Shown here one piece after another: positions 1 through 8,870 of a stretch of 38,364 nucleotides of DNA. The notes under the pieces are model-generated. The model was not told where the DNA came from. It worked only from the letters and a program-made list of their open reading frames with translations, and did not search any database. The translations under genes and the position numbers were made by a program. Numbering within the stretch: the stretch's first letter is position 1; each line of letters opens with the position of its first letter. The stretch comes from Actinomycetota bacterium (GTDB taxonomy: Bacteria; Actinomycetota; Acidimicrobiia; Acidimicrobiales; Ilumatobacteraceae): NCBI GenBank assembly GCA_027730505.1, contig JAQCGT010000014.1:1-38364 (forward strand), given 5' to 3'.

Positions 1-408
1 AAGTTCGGCGAGGTCCATGACGATCAGCACGCTCAGGAAGCCGATGACGGCGGAGCCGAGAATCGTGTAATGCCAGCGTTTCGAGTGGTCGGCGCGCCAG
101 AAACGTCGGATACTCATCACGATGGCGACGATCGCAACGATGCTGATCGGGATTCCGATCAGTGGGCCGACACCGCTCGCCAGCCCGAGGGCCGGCAACA
201 CGAAGGGGAACACGATGTACATGAGCAGACATCGCACCGTCGCCACCATGATCGAGGTCTGGAAGGCTCGGCGGGCGTCGTCCGCCGACGCTCGCGGACC
301 GTCGACGGGCAACCGCAGGAGACGCCGCATGAGGCGATCAGCGGCGCCACCCGGGCGAGACTCGCCAGGTTCATCACAGATGGTCGGGGAGGAGGTGTCG
401 CCGTTCAT
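1..408 (-). CDS. Membrane protein of unknown function (3' part outside window)
   Basis: I do not recognise this gene. It reads open from an ATG at 408 to the window edge, giving the first 136 residues. The N-terminal ~45 residues are polar and probably cytoplasmic. They are followed by three hydrophobic stretches at about 53-75, 80-100 and 115-132, with a basic, aromatic loop (RRFWRADHSKRW, about 101-112) between the second and third. Its ATG overlaps the stop of the HAD phosphatase gene by four bases (ATGA, 405-408), so it is probably translated by coupling as the third gene of the channel-phosphatase operon. Its true length and C-terminus cannot be seen. That it is a real gene is supported by the overlap and the clean membrane profile. 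Confidence 0.75.
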   Translation of the reverse strand, partial: MNGDTSSPTICDEPGESRPGGAADRLMRRLLRLPVDGPRASADDARRAFQTSIMVATVRCLLMYIVFPFVLPALGLASGVGPLIGIPISIVAIVAIVMSIRRFWRADHSKRWHYTILGSAVIGFLSVLIVMDLAEL

Positions 409-1097
409 CGCCAGTGATCGACAACGTACGACTCGTGAACCATCTCCACAACATCGGCAGGAGAATCGGCGAGGGCAACAGCTCCAGCGGTCAGCAGTTC
501 GGTCGGAGAGCCGTACCCCCAGTTGACACCGATGCAGGGGATCCCGTGATGGAGGGCTCCGTGCACGTCGTGATCGCGGTCACCGACCATGATCACGTGG
601 TCGCCGAGATCGGGATCGGCCTTGATCTCGAGGGCGCGCAACGCGAAGTCGATCACCTCAGCCTTGGTCCGGCGCTCAGGCGTCAGCGTTGCGCCGGCCC
701 TCACCCGAAACCAGTGTGAAATCTCGAAGTGGTCGAGGATGGGGTGTGCCGTCACCTCGGGCTTTGCTGTGGCCACCGACAAGATCAGCCCGGCTTCGGT
801 GAGGGACGAGAGCATCTCGACGATGCCGTTGTAGAGGGTGTTCTCGAATGCTCCGATGGTGGCGTACCGCTCGCGGTAGCGGTCAATGACTCTCTCTAGG
901 GCGTCATCGGGGATACCGATGGTGGGCAGGCCGATCTCAAACGGGGGGCCGATGACCGATCGCACTTGTGCCTCTGACGGCACGGGGAAGCCTTCCTTTT
1001 CACACGCCCATTGCAGCGATCGGAGAATTCCGGGTTCGGAGTCGCTCAGCGTTCCGTCAAGGTCGAGCAGTACGTGAGTTCGCGCCGACCGGCTCAT
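405..1097 (-). CDS. HAD-superfamily phosphatase, phosphoglycolate phosphatase-like
   Basis: This 230-residue HAD hydrolase probably dephosphorylates a small phosphorylated metabolite in the cytoplasm. Motif I is DLDGT with D12 as nucleophile and D14 as acid/base. Motif II is SVATAKP (about 107-113), the motif III lysine is probably K145, and motif IV is VGDRDHD (about 171-177), which supplies the Mg2+ ligands. The cap lies between motifs I and II, as in the Gph/PgmB subgroup, and the length is normal. The C-terminal GVNWGYGSP segment is typical of Gph-like proteins. The substrate cannot be named from sequence: 2-phosphoglycolate, a sugar phosphate, pyrophosphate or a nucleotide are all possible. 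It overlaps its neighbours by 4 bases on both sides (ATGA), so it is the middle gene of a coupled operon with a cation channel. Confidence 0.88.
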   Translation of the reverse strand: MSRSARTHVLLDLDGTLSDSEPGILRSLQWACEKEGFPVPSEAQVRSVIGPPFEIGLPTIGIPDDALERVIDRYRERYATIGAFENTLYNGIVEMLSSLTEAGLILSVATAKPEVTAHPILDHFEISHWFRVRAGATLTPERRTKAEVIDFALRALEIKADPDLGDHVIMVGDRDHDVHGALHHGIPCIGVNWGYGSPTELLTAGAVALADSPADVVEMVHESYVVDHWR

Positions 1098-2083
1098 GCG
1101 AGCGCCTCGGAGAGGCCCGCAAGGCTGTCGCTTGTACCTACTGCAATCACCACATCGCCGGCGGTGATCACCGTGTCGGGGTTGGGATTGGCTCGAAAGG
1201 CGCCGTCGGTGCCGCGCACGGCCAGAACCAGCACGTCGGCGCGGTCGCGAAGATTCGCATCGCGCAGCGATCGGCCGCTCAACCAGCAGTCGTCAGCGAT
1301 TTCGAACTCGCGCATACGGAACTCCATCGATCGCTCGTGCATGACGACATCGACGAACTCGGCCACGTGTGGCTGGACGACGAATGAGGCCATGCGTGTG
1401 GCTCCGAGCTCTTGGGGATTGACGACGCGGTCTGCCCCGGCTCGCGAGAGCTTCGGAACGCTCTCGTCTGCCCGTGCTCGTGCAACGATGAACAATCCAC
1501 TGTTGATGGTCCGAGCCGACAACGTTACGAAGAGGTTCTCGGCGTCGCCCTCGAGCGCAGCGACGAGTGCCTTTGCATTGGCGATTCCGGCCGCTCTGAG
1601 CGTGCCGTCGAGGGTTGCGTCACCGACGACGACCGGTAGGTCGAGGTCGCGCACCCGGTCGGCCGACTCATCGATCACCACCACCTGCTCGCCTGCAGCG
1701 GTCAGGTCGCGCACGACTCCTTTGCCCACACGCCCCCATCCGCAGACGATGGTGTGGCCTCTGAAGTCGGCGATCCTGCGGTTCATTCTGCGCCTCCCGA
1801 CGAAGTCTCTCAACTGTCCCTCGACCACGACCTGGACGCCGAGGGTGAAGGTGTACAGCACCGTCGACACCCCGGTGACGATCACGATGATCGTGAAGAT
1901 CTGCTCGGCCGCGGACGGCTCTCCGGCAACCTCCCGGTAACCGACCGTGGTGATCGTGATGACCGTCATGTAGACGGCATCCATCCAGGCCAGTCCCGAT
2001 ATGCGGTAGCCGATCACCCCGGCCGCTGCGACGGTTGCCACCATCCCGAGCGCGATTCGCAGCCGAGCGATGGTCGAAGTCAC
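1094..2083 (-). CDS. Potassium channel protein with RCK (TrkA-N/TrkA-C) domains
   Basis: This 329-residue inner-membrane channel combines a two-helix pore module with a cytoplasmic regulator of K+ conductance. Helices are at about 10-26 and 62-85, with a pore loop carrying the selectivity filter TTVGY (45-49), the classic K+ filter. The RCK N domain starts near 108 with the Rossmann motif GWGRVGKG (115-122), which would bind a nucleotide. A TrkA-C-like domain occupies about 240-329. The architecture matches MthK-like channels. The start is GTG at 2083, chosen because a TACCGT hexamer ends six bases upstream, suggesting a leaderless transcript. It is the first gene of the operon with the HAD phosphatase and the membrane protein at the window edge. 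Confidence 0.92.
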   Translation of the reverse strand: MTSTIARLRIALGMVATVAAAGVIGYRISGLAWMDAVYMTVITITTVGYREVAGEPSAAEQIFTIIVIVTGVSTVLYTFTLGVQVVVEGQLRDFVGRRRMNRRIADFRGHTIVCGWGRVGKGVVRDLTAAGEQVVVIDESADRVRDLDLPVVVGDATLDGTLRAAGIANAKALVAALEGDAENLFVTLSARTINSGLFIVARARADESVPKLSRAGADRVVNPQELGATRMASFVVQPHVAEFVDVVMHERSMEFRMREFEIADDCWLSGRSLRDANLRDRADVLVLAVRGTDGAFRANPNPDTVITAGDVVIAVGTSDSLAGLSEALA

Positions 2084-2089
2084 GGTTCA

Positions 2090-2095
2090 ACGGTA
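2090..2095 (-). promoter_or_regulatory. Putative -10 element of the RCK channel operon
   Basis: TACCGT on the minus strand, six bases before the GTG start at 2083. This spacing predicts a leaderless mRNA. No convincing -35 element is seen. Confidence 0.55.
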
Positions 2096-2124
2096 GCGGG
2101 AGCGCCAAGTCTCAAACGCTCTCG

Positions 2125-2880
2125 TCAATCGTCGAGACGTCGAAGTCCGGTGAAGGCGAACAGCCACGCCAACGACCCTAGGACGATCATCACAATCAGA
2201 CCGAGCACGAGGTCACCGATGCTGCCGCCCTCGACGAACCCGAGCCGCGCCACATGAAGCACCCGAGTCAAGGGATTCCACGTCGCCACCGTTTGCAGCC
2301 AGCCCGTCATGATGTCGATTGGTGTTTGTGCGTCGGTGAGGAACAGGCCGAGGAACAATGTGAGCTGCATGATGGCGGCGGCTCGCATGTCCTTGAACCG
2401 GTAGGCGAGGCCGAGGCCCCACCCGGTCCCGATCGTCGCCACGCCGATTCCGGCGACGAATAGCGAGAGTACGGCGGCTGGATTGCCCTCGGGCCTCGCG
2501 CCGAGGGCGAACCCGACCACAGTGACCAACACGACGGCGATCACCGCTCTCGTCCAGGCCGCCAAGTAGGGGCCGAGAAGGATGTCTCGGCGACTGGCGG
2601 GTGCCATGCGGATGCGGTCGTAGAAGCCGGTCTGAAGATCACGGATCATCGAGAACCCTGTTCCGAGCCCGGCGAATGAGGCCCCCATGGTCACCGCCAT
2701 CGGCAGGTACCAGTTGACCGACCGGTCGGTGGGGAAGCCGGGGATGGCAGTGATCCCGGCATAGGTGCCAGAGAACGACACCACCTGGAAAACAGGCATG
2801 AGCAGGGCCGGCAAGAACGCTGAGGGGAGCCGTCGGATGTTGCGAAGGCTGCGCACGGCCAGTCCGGTCGAGGCGCTCAT
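2125..2880 (-). CDS. ABC-2 type transporter permease (second permease of exporter)
   Basis: This 251-residue integral membrane protein has about six hydrophobic helices and the ABC-2 type permease layout seen in DrrB-like exporters. An amphipathic N-terminus is followed by a helix near 20-42, and a hydrophilic loop contains the segment GFYDRIRMAP (about 86-95), typical of this family. Its ATG overlaps the stop of the preceding permease gene by four bases (2877-2880). It and the 259-residue permease upstream are related in layout (compare GFFDRLLLTP in the partner), so they probably form a heterodimeric membrane channel powered by the shared ATPase. The substrate is unknown. Drugs, lipids and polyketides are common for this family, but nothing here decides it. 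Confidence 0.88.
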   Translation of the reverse strand: MSASTGLAVRSLRNIRRLPSAFLPALLMPVFQVVSFSGTYAGITAIPGFPTDRSVNWYLPMAVTMGASFAGLGTGFSMIRDLQTGFYDRIRMAPASRRDILLGPYLAAWTRAVIAVVLVTVVGFALGARPEGNPAAVLSLFVAGIGVATIGTGWGLGLAYRFKDMRAAAIMQLTLFLGLFLTDAQTPIDIMTGWLQTVATWNPLTRVLHVARLGFVEGGSIGDLVLGLIVMIVLGSLAWLFAFTGLRRLDD

Positions 2881-3656
2881 GATGCTGCCACCCGACGTCG
2901 AAGTGAACGCATTGAGATTCCGAGGCCGCCGACAGCGATTGCCGCGGGGATGGCGATCGTCTGGGCGACGGCGACCGTCGAGAGATCGCCGATGGTCAGC
3001 GATCGGAATCCCTCCACGAGGTACGACACCGGGTTGAGGTCGGCGATGCGTCGGTAGATGCCATCCATCGTCTGACGTGGGAAGAACGCTGACGAGAAGA
3101 AAAGCAGAACGAACAAGAGCGGGAACGAGCCTTGCACGGCCTCGCTCGAACCGGTGCGCAAAGCCATTGCCGACATGACCGCACCGACCGCTAGGGCGGT
3201 GAGCAGGCCCCCGACCATCATGGCGATCAGTCCCAGCACACCTGACTTGATGCTTAGTCCGAAGGGGAGGAGCACCACCACGAAGAACACTGTCTGGGCG
3301 AAGCCGTAGACCATTGCGCCGGCGAGTCGGCCGACGAGGATGCCGACGCGGGGGCTCGGGGTGAGAAGTAGTCGATCGAAGAATCCCGTCTCGATGTCAG
3401 TGGCAAGGGCGGTGGCGCTGGTGATCGAGCCGAAGAGCACTCCTTGCACGACCGAACCGGCGAGTGCGAAGTCGAGGAACGAGTCGACCACGGGGAATCC
3501 CGGGATCGAGATGGCCCGTCCGAATGACGACGTGCCGAGCGCCACGAAGAACAGCGGAAAGACCATCGATGGCACGACAACGCTCGGTTGACGCAGGATC
3601 GACTGAACTGAGCGCTTCGAAAGGGCCACGAGTTGCTGTGCTGTTGCGGTGCTCAT
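2877..3656 (-). CDS. ABC-2 type transporter permease (first permease of exporter)
   Basis: This 259-residue ABC-2 family permease has an N-terminal cytoplasmic segment and about six predicted transmembrane helices. The family segment GFFDRLLLTPSPR lies at about 90-102. It is translated by 4-base overlap from the ATPase gene (ATGA, 3653-3656) and overlaps the next permease in the same way. One ATPase with two adjacent permeases is a common layout for DrrAB/NodIJ-type exporters in Actinobacteria. No signal peptide or extra domain is present. The role as half of a heterodimeric exporter channel is inferred from arrangement and similarity of layout. Confidence 0.88.
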   Translation of the reverse strand: MSTATAQQLVALSKRSVQSILRQPSVVVPSMVFPLFFVALGTSSFGRAISIPGFPVVDSFLDFALAGSVVQGVLFGSITSATALATDIETGFFDRLLLTPSPRVGILVGRLAGAMVYGFAQTVFFVVVLLPFGLSIKSGVLGLIAMMVGGLLTALAVGAVMSAMALRTGSSEAVQGSFPLLFVLLFFSSAFFPRQTMDGIYRRIADLNPVSYLVEGFRSLTIGDLSTVAVAQTIAIPAAIAVGGLGISMRSLRRRVAAS

Positions 3657-4624
3657 GATGCGCCCTCGAGGCGATGACCGGTTGCGTCGGCGAACACGTC
3701 GTCGAGGCTTGGGGCGTTGAGTTCGAGGTGGTGAACGCCGATACCGGCGTCGTCGAGGGCGCGCACCACTGCAGACACGCCGGCAGCACCTTCTGCAAGA
3801 CCGACGCCGAGCGTGCCCTCGGCCGTCGGCCGCAGTTCTCCGAATCGGGTGAGGACCTCCGACGCCGTGTTGACCTGGGCGGGGTCGACGGCGACGAACA
3901 AGGTGGGGGCTCCGACGGCTGCCTTGAGTTCGTCTGGCCGGCCCCTGCTCACGATCCGACCATGGTCGATGATCGCGACTCGGTCGGCGAGTTGATCGGC
4001 CTCCTCGAGATATTGGGTGGTGAGCAGCACCGTGGTCCCGTCGTTGTTGAGTCTGCGGATCTCATCCCAGAGTGCCATGCGACTCATCGGGTCGAGCCCG
4101 GTGGTCGGCTCATCGAGGAACAGCACCGACGGTTCGTGGATCAGCGCCAGTGCCAAGTCGAGACGTCGACGCATGCCGCCTGAGTAGGTGCCGACACGGC
4201 GGTCACCGGCGGCAGACAGACCGACCCGTTCGAGCAACTCGCCAACTCGTGCTGTGTGATCGGCCTTCGGGAGACCGTAGAGCACGGCCTGCAGGTGGAG
4301 GAGTTCGGCCCCGGTCATCAACGGGTCGATGGCGGCGTCCTGGAGCGCCACTCCGATGCTGCGGCGAACCTCATCGGACTGGGTGGCCACATCGAAGCCT
4401 GCGACCTTGGCAGACCCCCCGGTCGGGCGAAGAAGGGTGGTGAGCATGCGAACCGTGGTGCTCTTGCCGGCACCGTTCGGCCCGAGAAATCCGAAGATCT
4501 CTCCAGGCTCAACCGAGAGATCGACGCCATCGACGGCTCGGATGGCGCGTTCGCCCGAGCCAAACGTGCGCTCGAGGCCGACAGCGACGATCGGAGCTGA
4601 CGTGTCTGACAGGAGAGTCGTCAT
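3653..4624 (-). CDS. ABC transporter ATP-binding protein, DrrA-like
   Basis: This 323-residue cytoplasmic ATPase should power export through the two downstream permeases. The Walker A motif is GPNGAGKST (48-56), the Q-loop lies near ALQD (93-96), the signature is YSGGM (147-151), and Walker B is VLFLDEP (167-173). A TTQYLEEA segment follows where the H-loop lies. In this position the histidine is replaced by glutamine, as in many DrrA-like proteins. A ~90-residue C-terminal extension is typical of the DrrA subgroup. The ATG at 4624 follows a TAGCCT hexamer by seven bases, suggesting a leaderless operon head. It lies 30 bases downstream of the molybdenum hydroxylase gene, so the exporter has its own probable promoter. 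The substrate is unknown. Confidence 0.92.
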   Translation of the reverse strand: MTTLLSDTSAPIVAVGLERTFGSGERAIRAVDGVDLSVEPGEIFGFLGPNGAGKSTTVRMLTTLLRPTGGSAKVAGFDVATQSDEVRRSIGVALQDAAIDPLMTGAELLHLQAVLYGLPKADHTARVGELLERVGLSAAGDRRVGTYSGGMRRRLDLALALIHEPSVLFLDEPTTGLDPMSRMALWDEIRRLNNDGTTVLLTTQYLEEADQLADRVAIIDHGRIVSRGRPDELKAAVGAPTLFVAVDPAQVNTASEVLTRFGELRPTAEGTLGVGLAEGAAGVSAVVRALDDAGIGVHHLELNAPSLDDVFADATGHRLEGAS

Positions 4625-4631
4625 GCTGGCG

Positions 4632-4637
4632 AGGCTA
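4632..4637 (-). promoter_or_regulatory. Putative -10 element of the ABC exporter operon
   Basis: TAGCCT on the minus strand, seven bases before the ATG at 4624. It predicts a leaderless transcript starting in the 30-base gap after the molybdenum hydroxylase gene. Confidence 0.55.
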
Positions 4638-4654
4638 CGCCCGCCGGTTCGAAC

Positions 4655-6937
4655 TCAGCGTGTTGCGTCGTTGATGGCTCGCCAGACCTTCTCTGAGGTG
4701 CACGGCATGTCGATGTGACGCACGCCGAGGTGCGAGAGAGCGTCGATGACAGCTGAGTGAACCGCCGGTGTCGAGCCGATCGTGCCTGACTCGCCGATTC
4801 CCTTCGCTCCGAGCGGATTGACGAAGGTTGGTGTCTCCATCGGGATCCGCTCGATGTCGGGCATCAGGTCCATTGAGATCATGGCGTAATCGGCGAGGTT
4901 CGATGTCACGGGGTTGCCGTCCTCGTCATAGCGAACCTCCTCGTAGAGGGCCTGCGCCGTGCCCTGGGCAATACCGCCGTGCACTTGGCCTGCAAGAAGA
5001 AGGGGATTGACGATCGTGCCGGCGTCGTCGCAGGCAATGTGCCTGAGGTGTTTGACAGCACCGGTGTCGCGATCGACCTCGACGACGGCGACGTGGGCGC
5101 CGAAGGGATACGTCGCCCCCGACGTTTTGAACGTGGTCTGCTCGATCAGTCCGGCCTCACCCGCCGCCGCCGCGACGTCGGACCACGAGGTGGAGACAGC
5201 GGGTGTGCCGGCTACGTGGAACGAACCAGACTCAGTGTCGAGCACGACGTCGATTTCGTCGGCCTCCAACAGTCGGGCGGCAATGCGTCGGCCTTGTTCG
5301 ACGATTCCGGCGGCTGCCTGATGAACGGCCAGACCGCCTTGCTGAAGTGACCGTGACCCCATGGTGCCTCCGCCAACCGGGGTGAGGTCGGTGTCGCCCC
5401 ACACCAGGGTGAAGCGGTCGACATCGATGCCAGTCTGAGCGCTGGCGATCATCGACCAGGCGGTGTCGTGGCCCTGGCCATGCGGTGATGTGCCCGTGTA
5501 GATGGTGCCGCTGCCGTCAGGGTGGATGACGATCTTCGCGTCCTCCTGTGGGGCGCCGGCACCTCCGGTGATCTCGACGTAGACACTGACGCCGATACCG
5601 AGCATCTTGGGGTCGTCAGCAGCACGACGCCGGGCCTGCTCGGCGCGCAGCGCCTCGTAGTCGGCCTGAGCGAGCGCCCGATCGAGGCTGCCCTCGAAAT
5701 CACCGACGTCATAGGTCTCGCCGATCGCGGTGGTCACTGGTTCGTTGAATGCCGGAATCAGGTTGCGGCGCCGGACTTCGACTGGGTCCAGTCCGATCTC
5801 GGCGGCGAAGAGATCGAGGGCGCGTTCGGTGGCCGCAGTCGCTTCGGGCCTCCCAGCACCGCGATAGGCGACGACGGGGTTGGTGTTGGTGACGACCGAG
5901 ACGCAGTGAGCCTCAACGTTCTCGAACTTGTAGACGCCCGCAGCCATACGGCGGGTGAAGAGTGCCCCGAGGATGGTGCCGATTTCGGCGAAACCGCCGG
6001 AGTCCTGGACCATCTCCAATTGGAAGTGGGTGATCGTTCCGTCGCGACGCCCGCCGACAGTGATCGTCTGGAGCTGCGATCGCCCGTGGCCGAGGTTCAT
6101 CATCGACTCACTACGGGTCTCTTGGAATCGGACGGGCCGACCGACCTTGGCTGCCAGCACGCCGAGGATGAGTTCCTCGGAGTAGCAGCCGATCTTGGCG
6201 CCGAACCCTCCTCCGACGTCCGGGGTGAGGATGTGCACCTTGTCCTTCTCGACGCCGTTCGCGGCGGCGATTGGTCCGACAGCGCCTTGGGCGTGCTGCG
6301 TGCTCAGCCATTCGTGCAGTCGACCGTCGTGCCACACGGCTGCAGCGGCTCGGGGTTCGAGCGGACACGGGGCGACGCGTTGGTTGAGCGCCTCGGTGGA
6401 CACGACGACCTCGCAGTCGGCGAAGTAGTCAGGGCCCGATGTGGGACCGCCCCCGAACGCCACTGAGTCAAACACGGCATTGGAGCCGGCTGCTTCATAG
6501 ATGTGGGTGTCGGATGACAATGCCTCAGCGATGCCTACCACAGCAGGGAGCGGGTCGATGTCGATCAACACGTTCTGAGCTGCGTCGACGGCTTGCTCGT
6601 AGGTTTCGGCCACGACAGCGACGACCGGCTCACCGACCCAACGAACCTTGTCGCTGGCGAGGAGGGTTCTCGCCACAGCGGGGTTGAAGTTCGATGCAGT
6701 GGGCTCGAGGCCGAGGTCGGCCGCCGTGAACACACCGAGCACCCCGGGCATGTCGACGGCGTCGGACACGTCGATCGACTCGATTGTCCCGTGGGCAATC
6801 GGCGAACGCGCGAACGCAACGTGGGTGGCTCCGTCGAGGAGGGGATGGGACAGGTCGGCGAGGTACACCCCTCCGGTGGTCAGGAACTTCGGGTCTTCTT
6901 TGCGCAGAACCCGTTCGCCCAGCACGCTTCCAGCCAT
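4655..6937 (-). CDS. Xanthine dehydrogenase/CO dehydrogenase-family molybdopterin-binding large subunit (form II CoxL-like)
   Basis: This 760-residue protein belongs to the molybdenum hydroxylase large-subunit family, whose members hydroxylate aldehydes, purines or other heterocycles using a molybdenum cofactor. An N-terminal a/b-hammerhead domain (about 15-130) precedes the Mo-binding region, with PDVGGGFGAK at 239-248. AYRGAGR at 357-363 is the mark of form II (non-CO-oxidising) proteins; form I CoxL carries AYxCSFR. The conserved catalytic glutamate is probably E716 in GIGESG. The ATG at 6937 has a good Shine-Dalgarno (AGGGAG, five bases away). The FAD-binding medium and 2Fe-2S small subunits normally encoded alongside are absent from this window, so electron transfer partners must lie elsewhere. 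The substrate is unknown. Confidence 0.93.
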   Translation of the reverse strand: MAGSVLGERVLRKEDPKFLTTGGVYLADLSHPLLDGATHVAFARSPIAHGTIESIDVSDAVDMPGVLGVFTAADLGLEPTASNFNPAVARTLLASDKVRWVGEPVVAVVAETYEQAVDAAQNVLIDIDPLPAVVGIAEALSSDTHIYEAAGSNAVFDSVAFGGGPTSGPDYFADCEVVVSTEALNQRVAPCPLEPRAAAAVWHDGRLHEWLSTQHAQGAVGPIAAANGVEKDKVHILTPDVGGGFGAKIGCYSEELILGVLAAKVGRPVRFQETRSESMMNLGHGRSQLQTITVGGRRDGTITHFQLEMVQDSGGFAEIGTILGALFTRRMAAGVYKFENVEAHCVSVVTNTNPVVAYRGAGRPEATAATERALDLFAAEIGLDPVEVRRRNLIPAFNEPVTTAIGETYDVGDFEGSLDRALAQADYEALRAEQARRRAADDPKMLGIGVSVYVEITGGAGAPQEDAKIVIHPDGSGTIYTGTSPHGQGHDTAWSMIASAQTGIDVDRFTLVWGDTDLTPVGGGTMGSRSLQQGGLAVHQAAAGIVEQGRRIAARLLEADEIDVVLDTESGSFHVAGTPAVSTSWSDVAAAAGEAGLIEQTTFKTSGATYPFGAHVAVVEVDRDTGAVKHLRHIACDDAGTIVNPLLLAGQVHGGIAQGTAQALYEEVRYDEDGNPVTSNLADYAMISMDLMPDIERIPMETPTFVNPLGAKGIGESGTIGSTPAVHSAVIDALSHLGVRHIDMPCTSEKVWRAINDATR

Positions 6938-6989
6938 CGTCGCTCCCTGTGTTGTGAGAATCGCGAACCCCTCATGGGGACTTCTCCCG

Positions 6990-6995
6990 ACTGTA
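6990..6995 (-). promoter_or_regulatory. Putative -10 element of the molybdenum hydroxylase gene
   Basis: TACAGT on the minus strand, about 52 bases before the ATG at 6937. This leaves a leader of roughly 45 bases containing a Shine-Dalgarno. A short CCCC/GGGG inverted repeat (6969-6980) lies within that leader. The -35 region is unclear. Confidence 0.4.
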
Positions 6996-7033
6996 CTCGC
7001 CGGCTGAGCACCGTGAGAATGCGGGCACGCCGA

Positions 7034-7501
7034 TCAGGGGTCGATGGATCTGATCTCGATGATGTCGCCGAGTGGTCCATAGGGCCAGCCGTCGGGGAGA
7101 TCAACGGGGAGGTCGCCGGCGGCAAGAACCGTTTGGCGGGTCTCGCCGTCCGCGACATATCCGAGTTCGTCACGGGCTGCCTCGCGGATCCCATCGTCTG
7201 TCCGCAAGCGGTTGACCTCGGCGGCCAGATCGGCGTTGACATCCTCGAGTCGGCCGAGTTCGGTTTCGAGGCGGTCGATCTCATTGCCTTGATCGACATA
7301 GGCCTGAAGCGGAAGCACGACGACCGACGCGACTGCTGCGATTGCAACGATGGCGACTGCTGAGCCGAGGACCAGTGCCGGGCGACTCCTGCGGGAACCT
7401 GATTGTCGGCGGTCGCTCACCCGTGGCCGGCCGCGAGTCGAAGCCGGTCGGGCTCGCTTGGTCAGCGATGATCGATGTCGCTTGGTTGAACCCGTTCCCA
7501 C
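7034..7501 (-). CDS. ftsB: Septum formation initiator protein FtsB/DivIC
   Basis: This 155-residue single-pass membrane protein is of the FtsB/DivIC type, which joins FtsL and FtsQ in the divisome and links septal wall synthesis to division. A long basic N-terminus (about 1-40, rich in Arg and Ser) faces the cytoplasm. One transmembrane helix spans about 42-64 and a coiled coil spans about 70-101. A short conserved segment, ARDELGYV (about 109-116), follows, and then a proline- and glycine-containing tail. It lies 42 bases downstream of eno, the usual actinobacterial order. The start used is GTG 7501. A GTG in front of SDRRQSG (about residue 29) is a possible shorter start. Cell division in this family is known; the exact partners are inferred. 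Confidence 0.88.
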   Translation of the reverse strand: MGTGSTKRHRSSLTKRARPASTRGRPRVSDRRQSGSRRSRPALVLGSAVAIVAIAAVASVVVLPLQAYVDQGNEIDRLETELGRLEDVNADLAAEVNRLRTDDGIREAARDELGYVADGETRQTVLAAGDLPVDLPDGWPYGPLGDIIEIRSIDP

Positions 7502-7543
7502 AGAGCCAGATGATGGCAGGTGCCAGATGCCGAGCGGTGTCGT

Positions 7544-8842
<1,299 letters not shown>

Positions 8843-8870
8843 TCAGCCGATGACTCGGTCTCGCAGTCGG

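Noticed and set aside
3653-4624. ABC exporter as a drug self-resistance system of a biosynthetic cluster
   Set aside because: DrrA-like sequence alone does not show this, and no biosynthetic genes are nearby.
6969-6980. CCCC/GGGG inverted repeat with a 4-base loop upstream of the molybdenum hydroxylase gene as a terminator of ftsB
   Set aside because: The stem is only four pairs and no T-run follows; in GC-rich DNA this is weak evidence.
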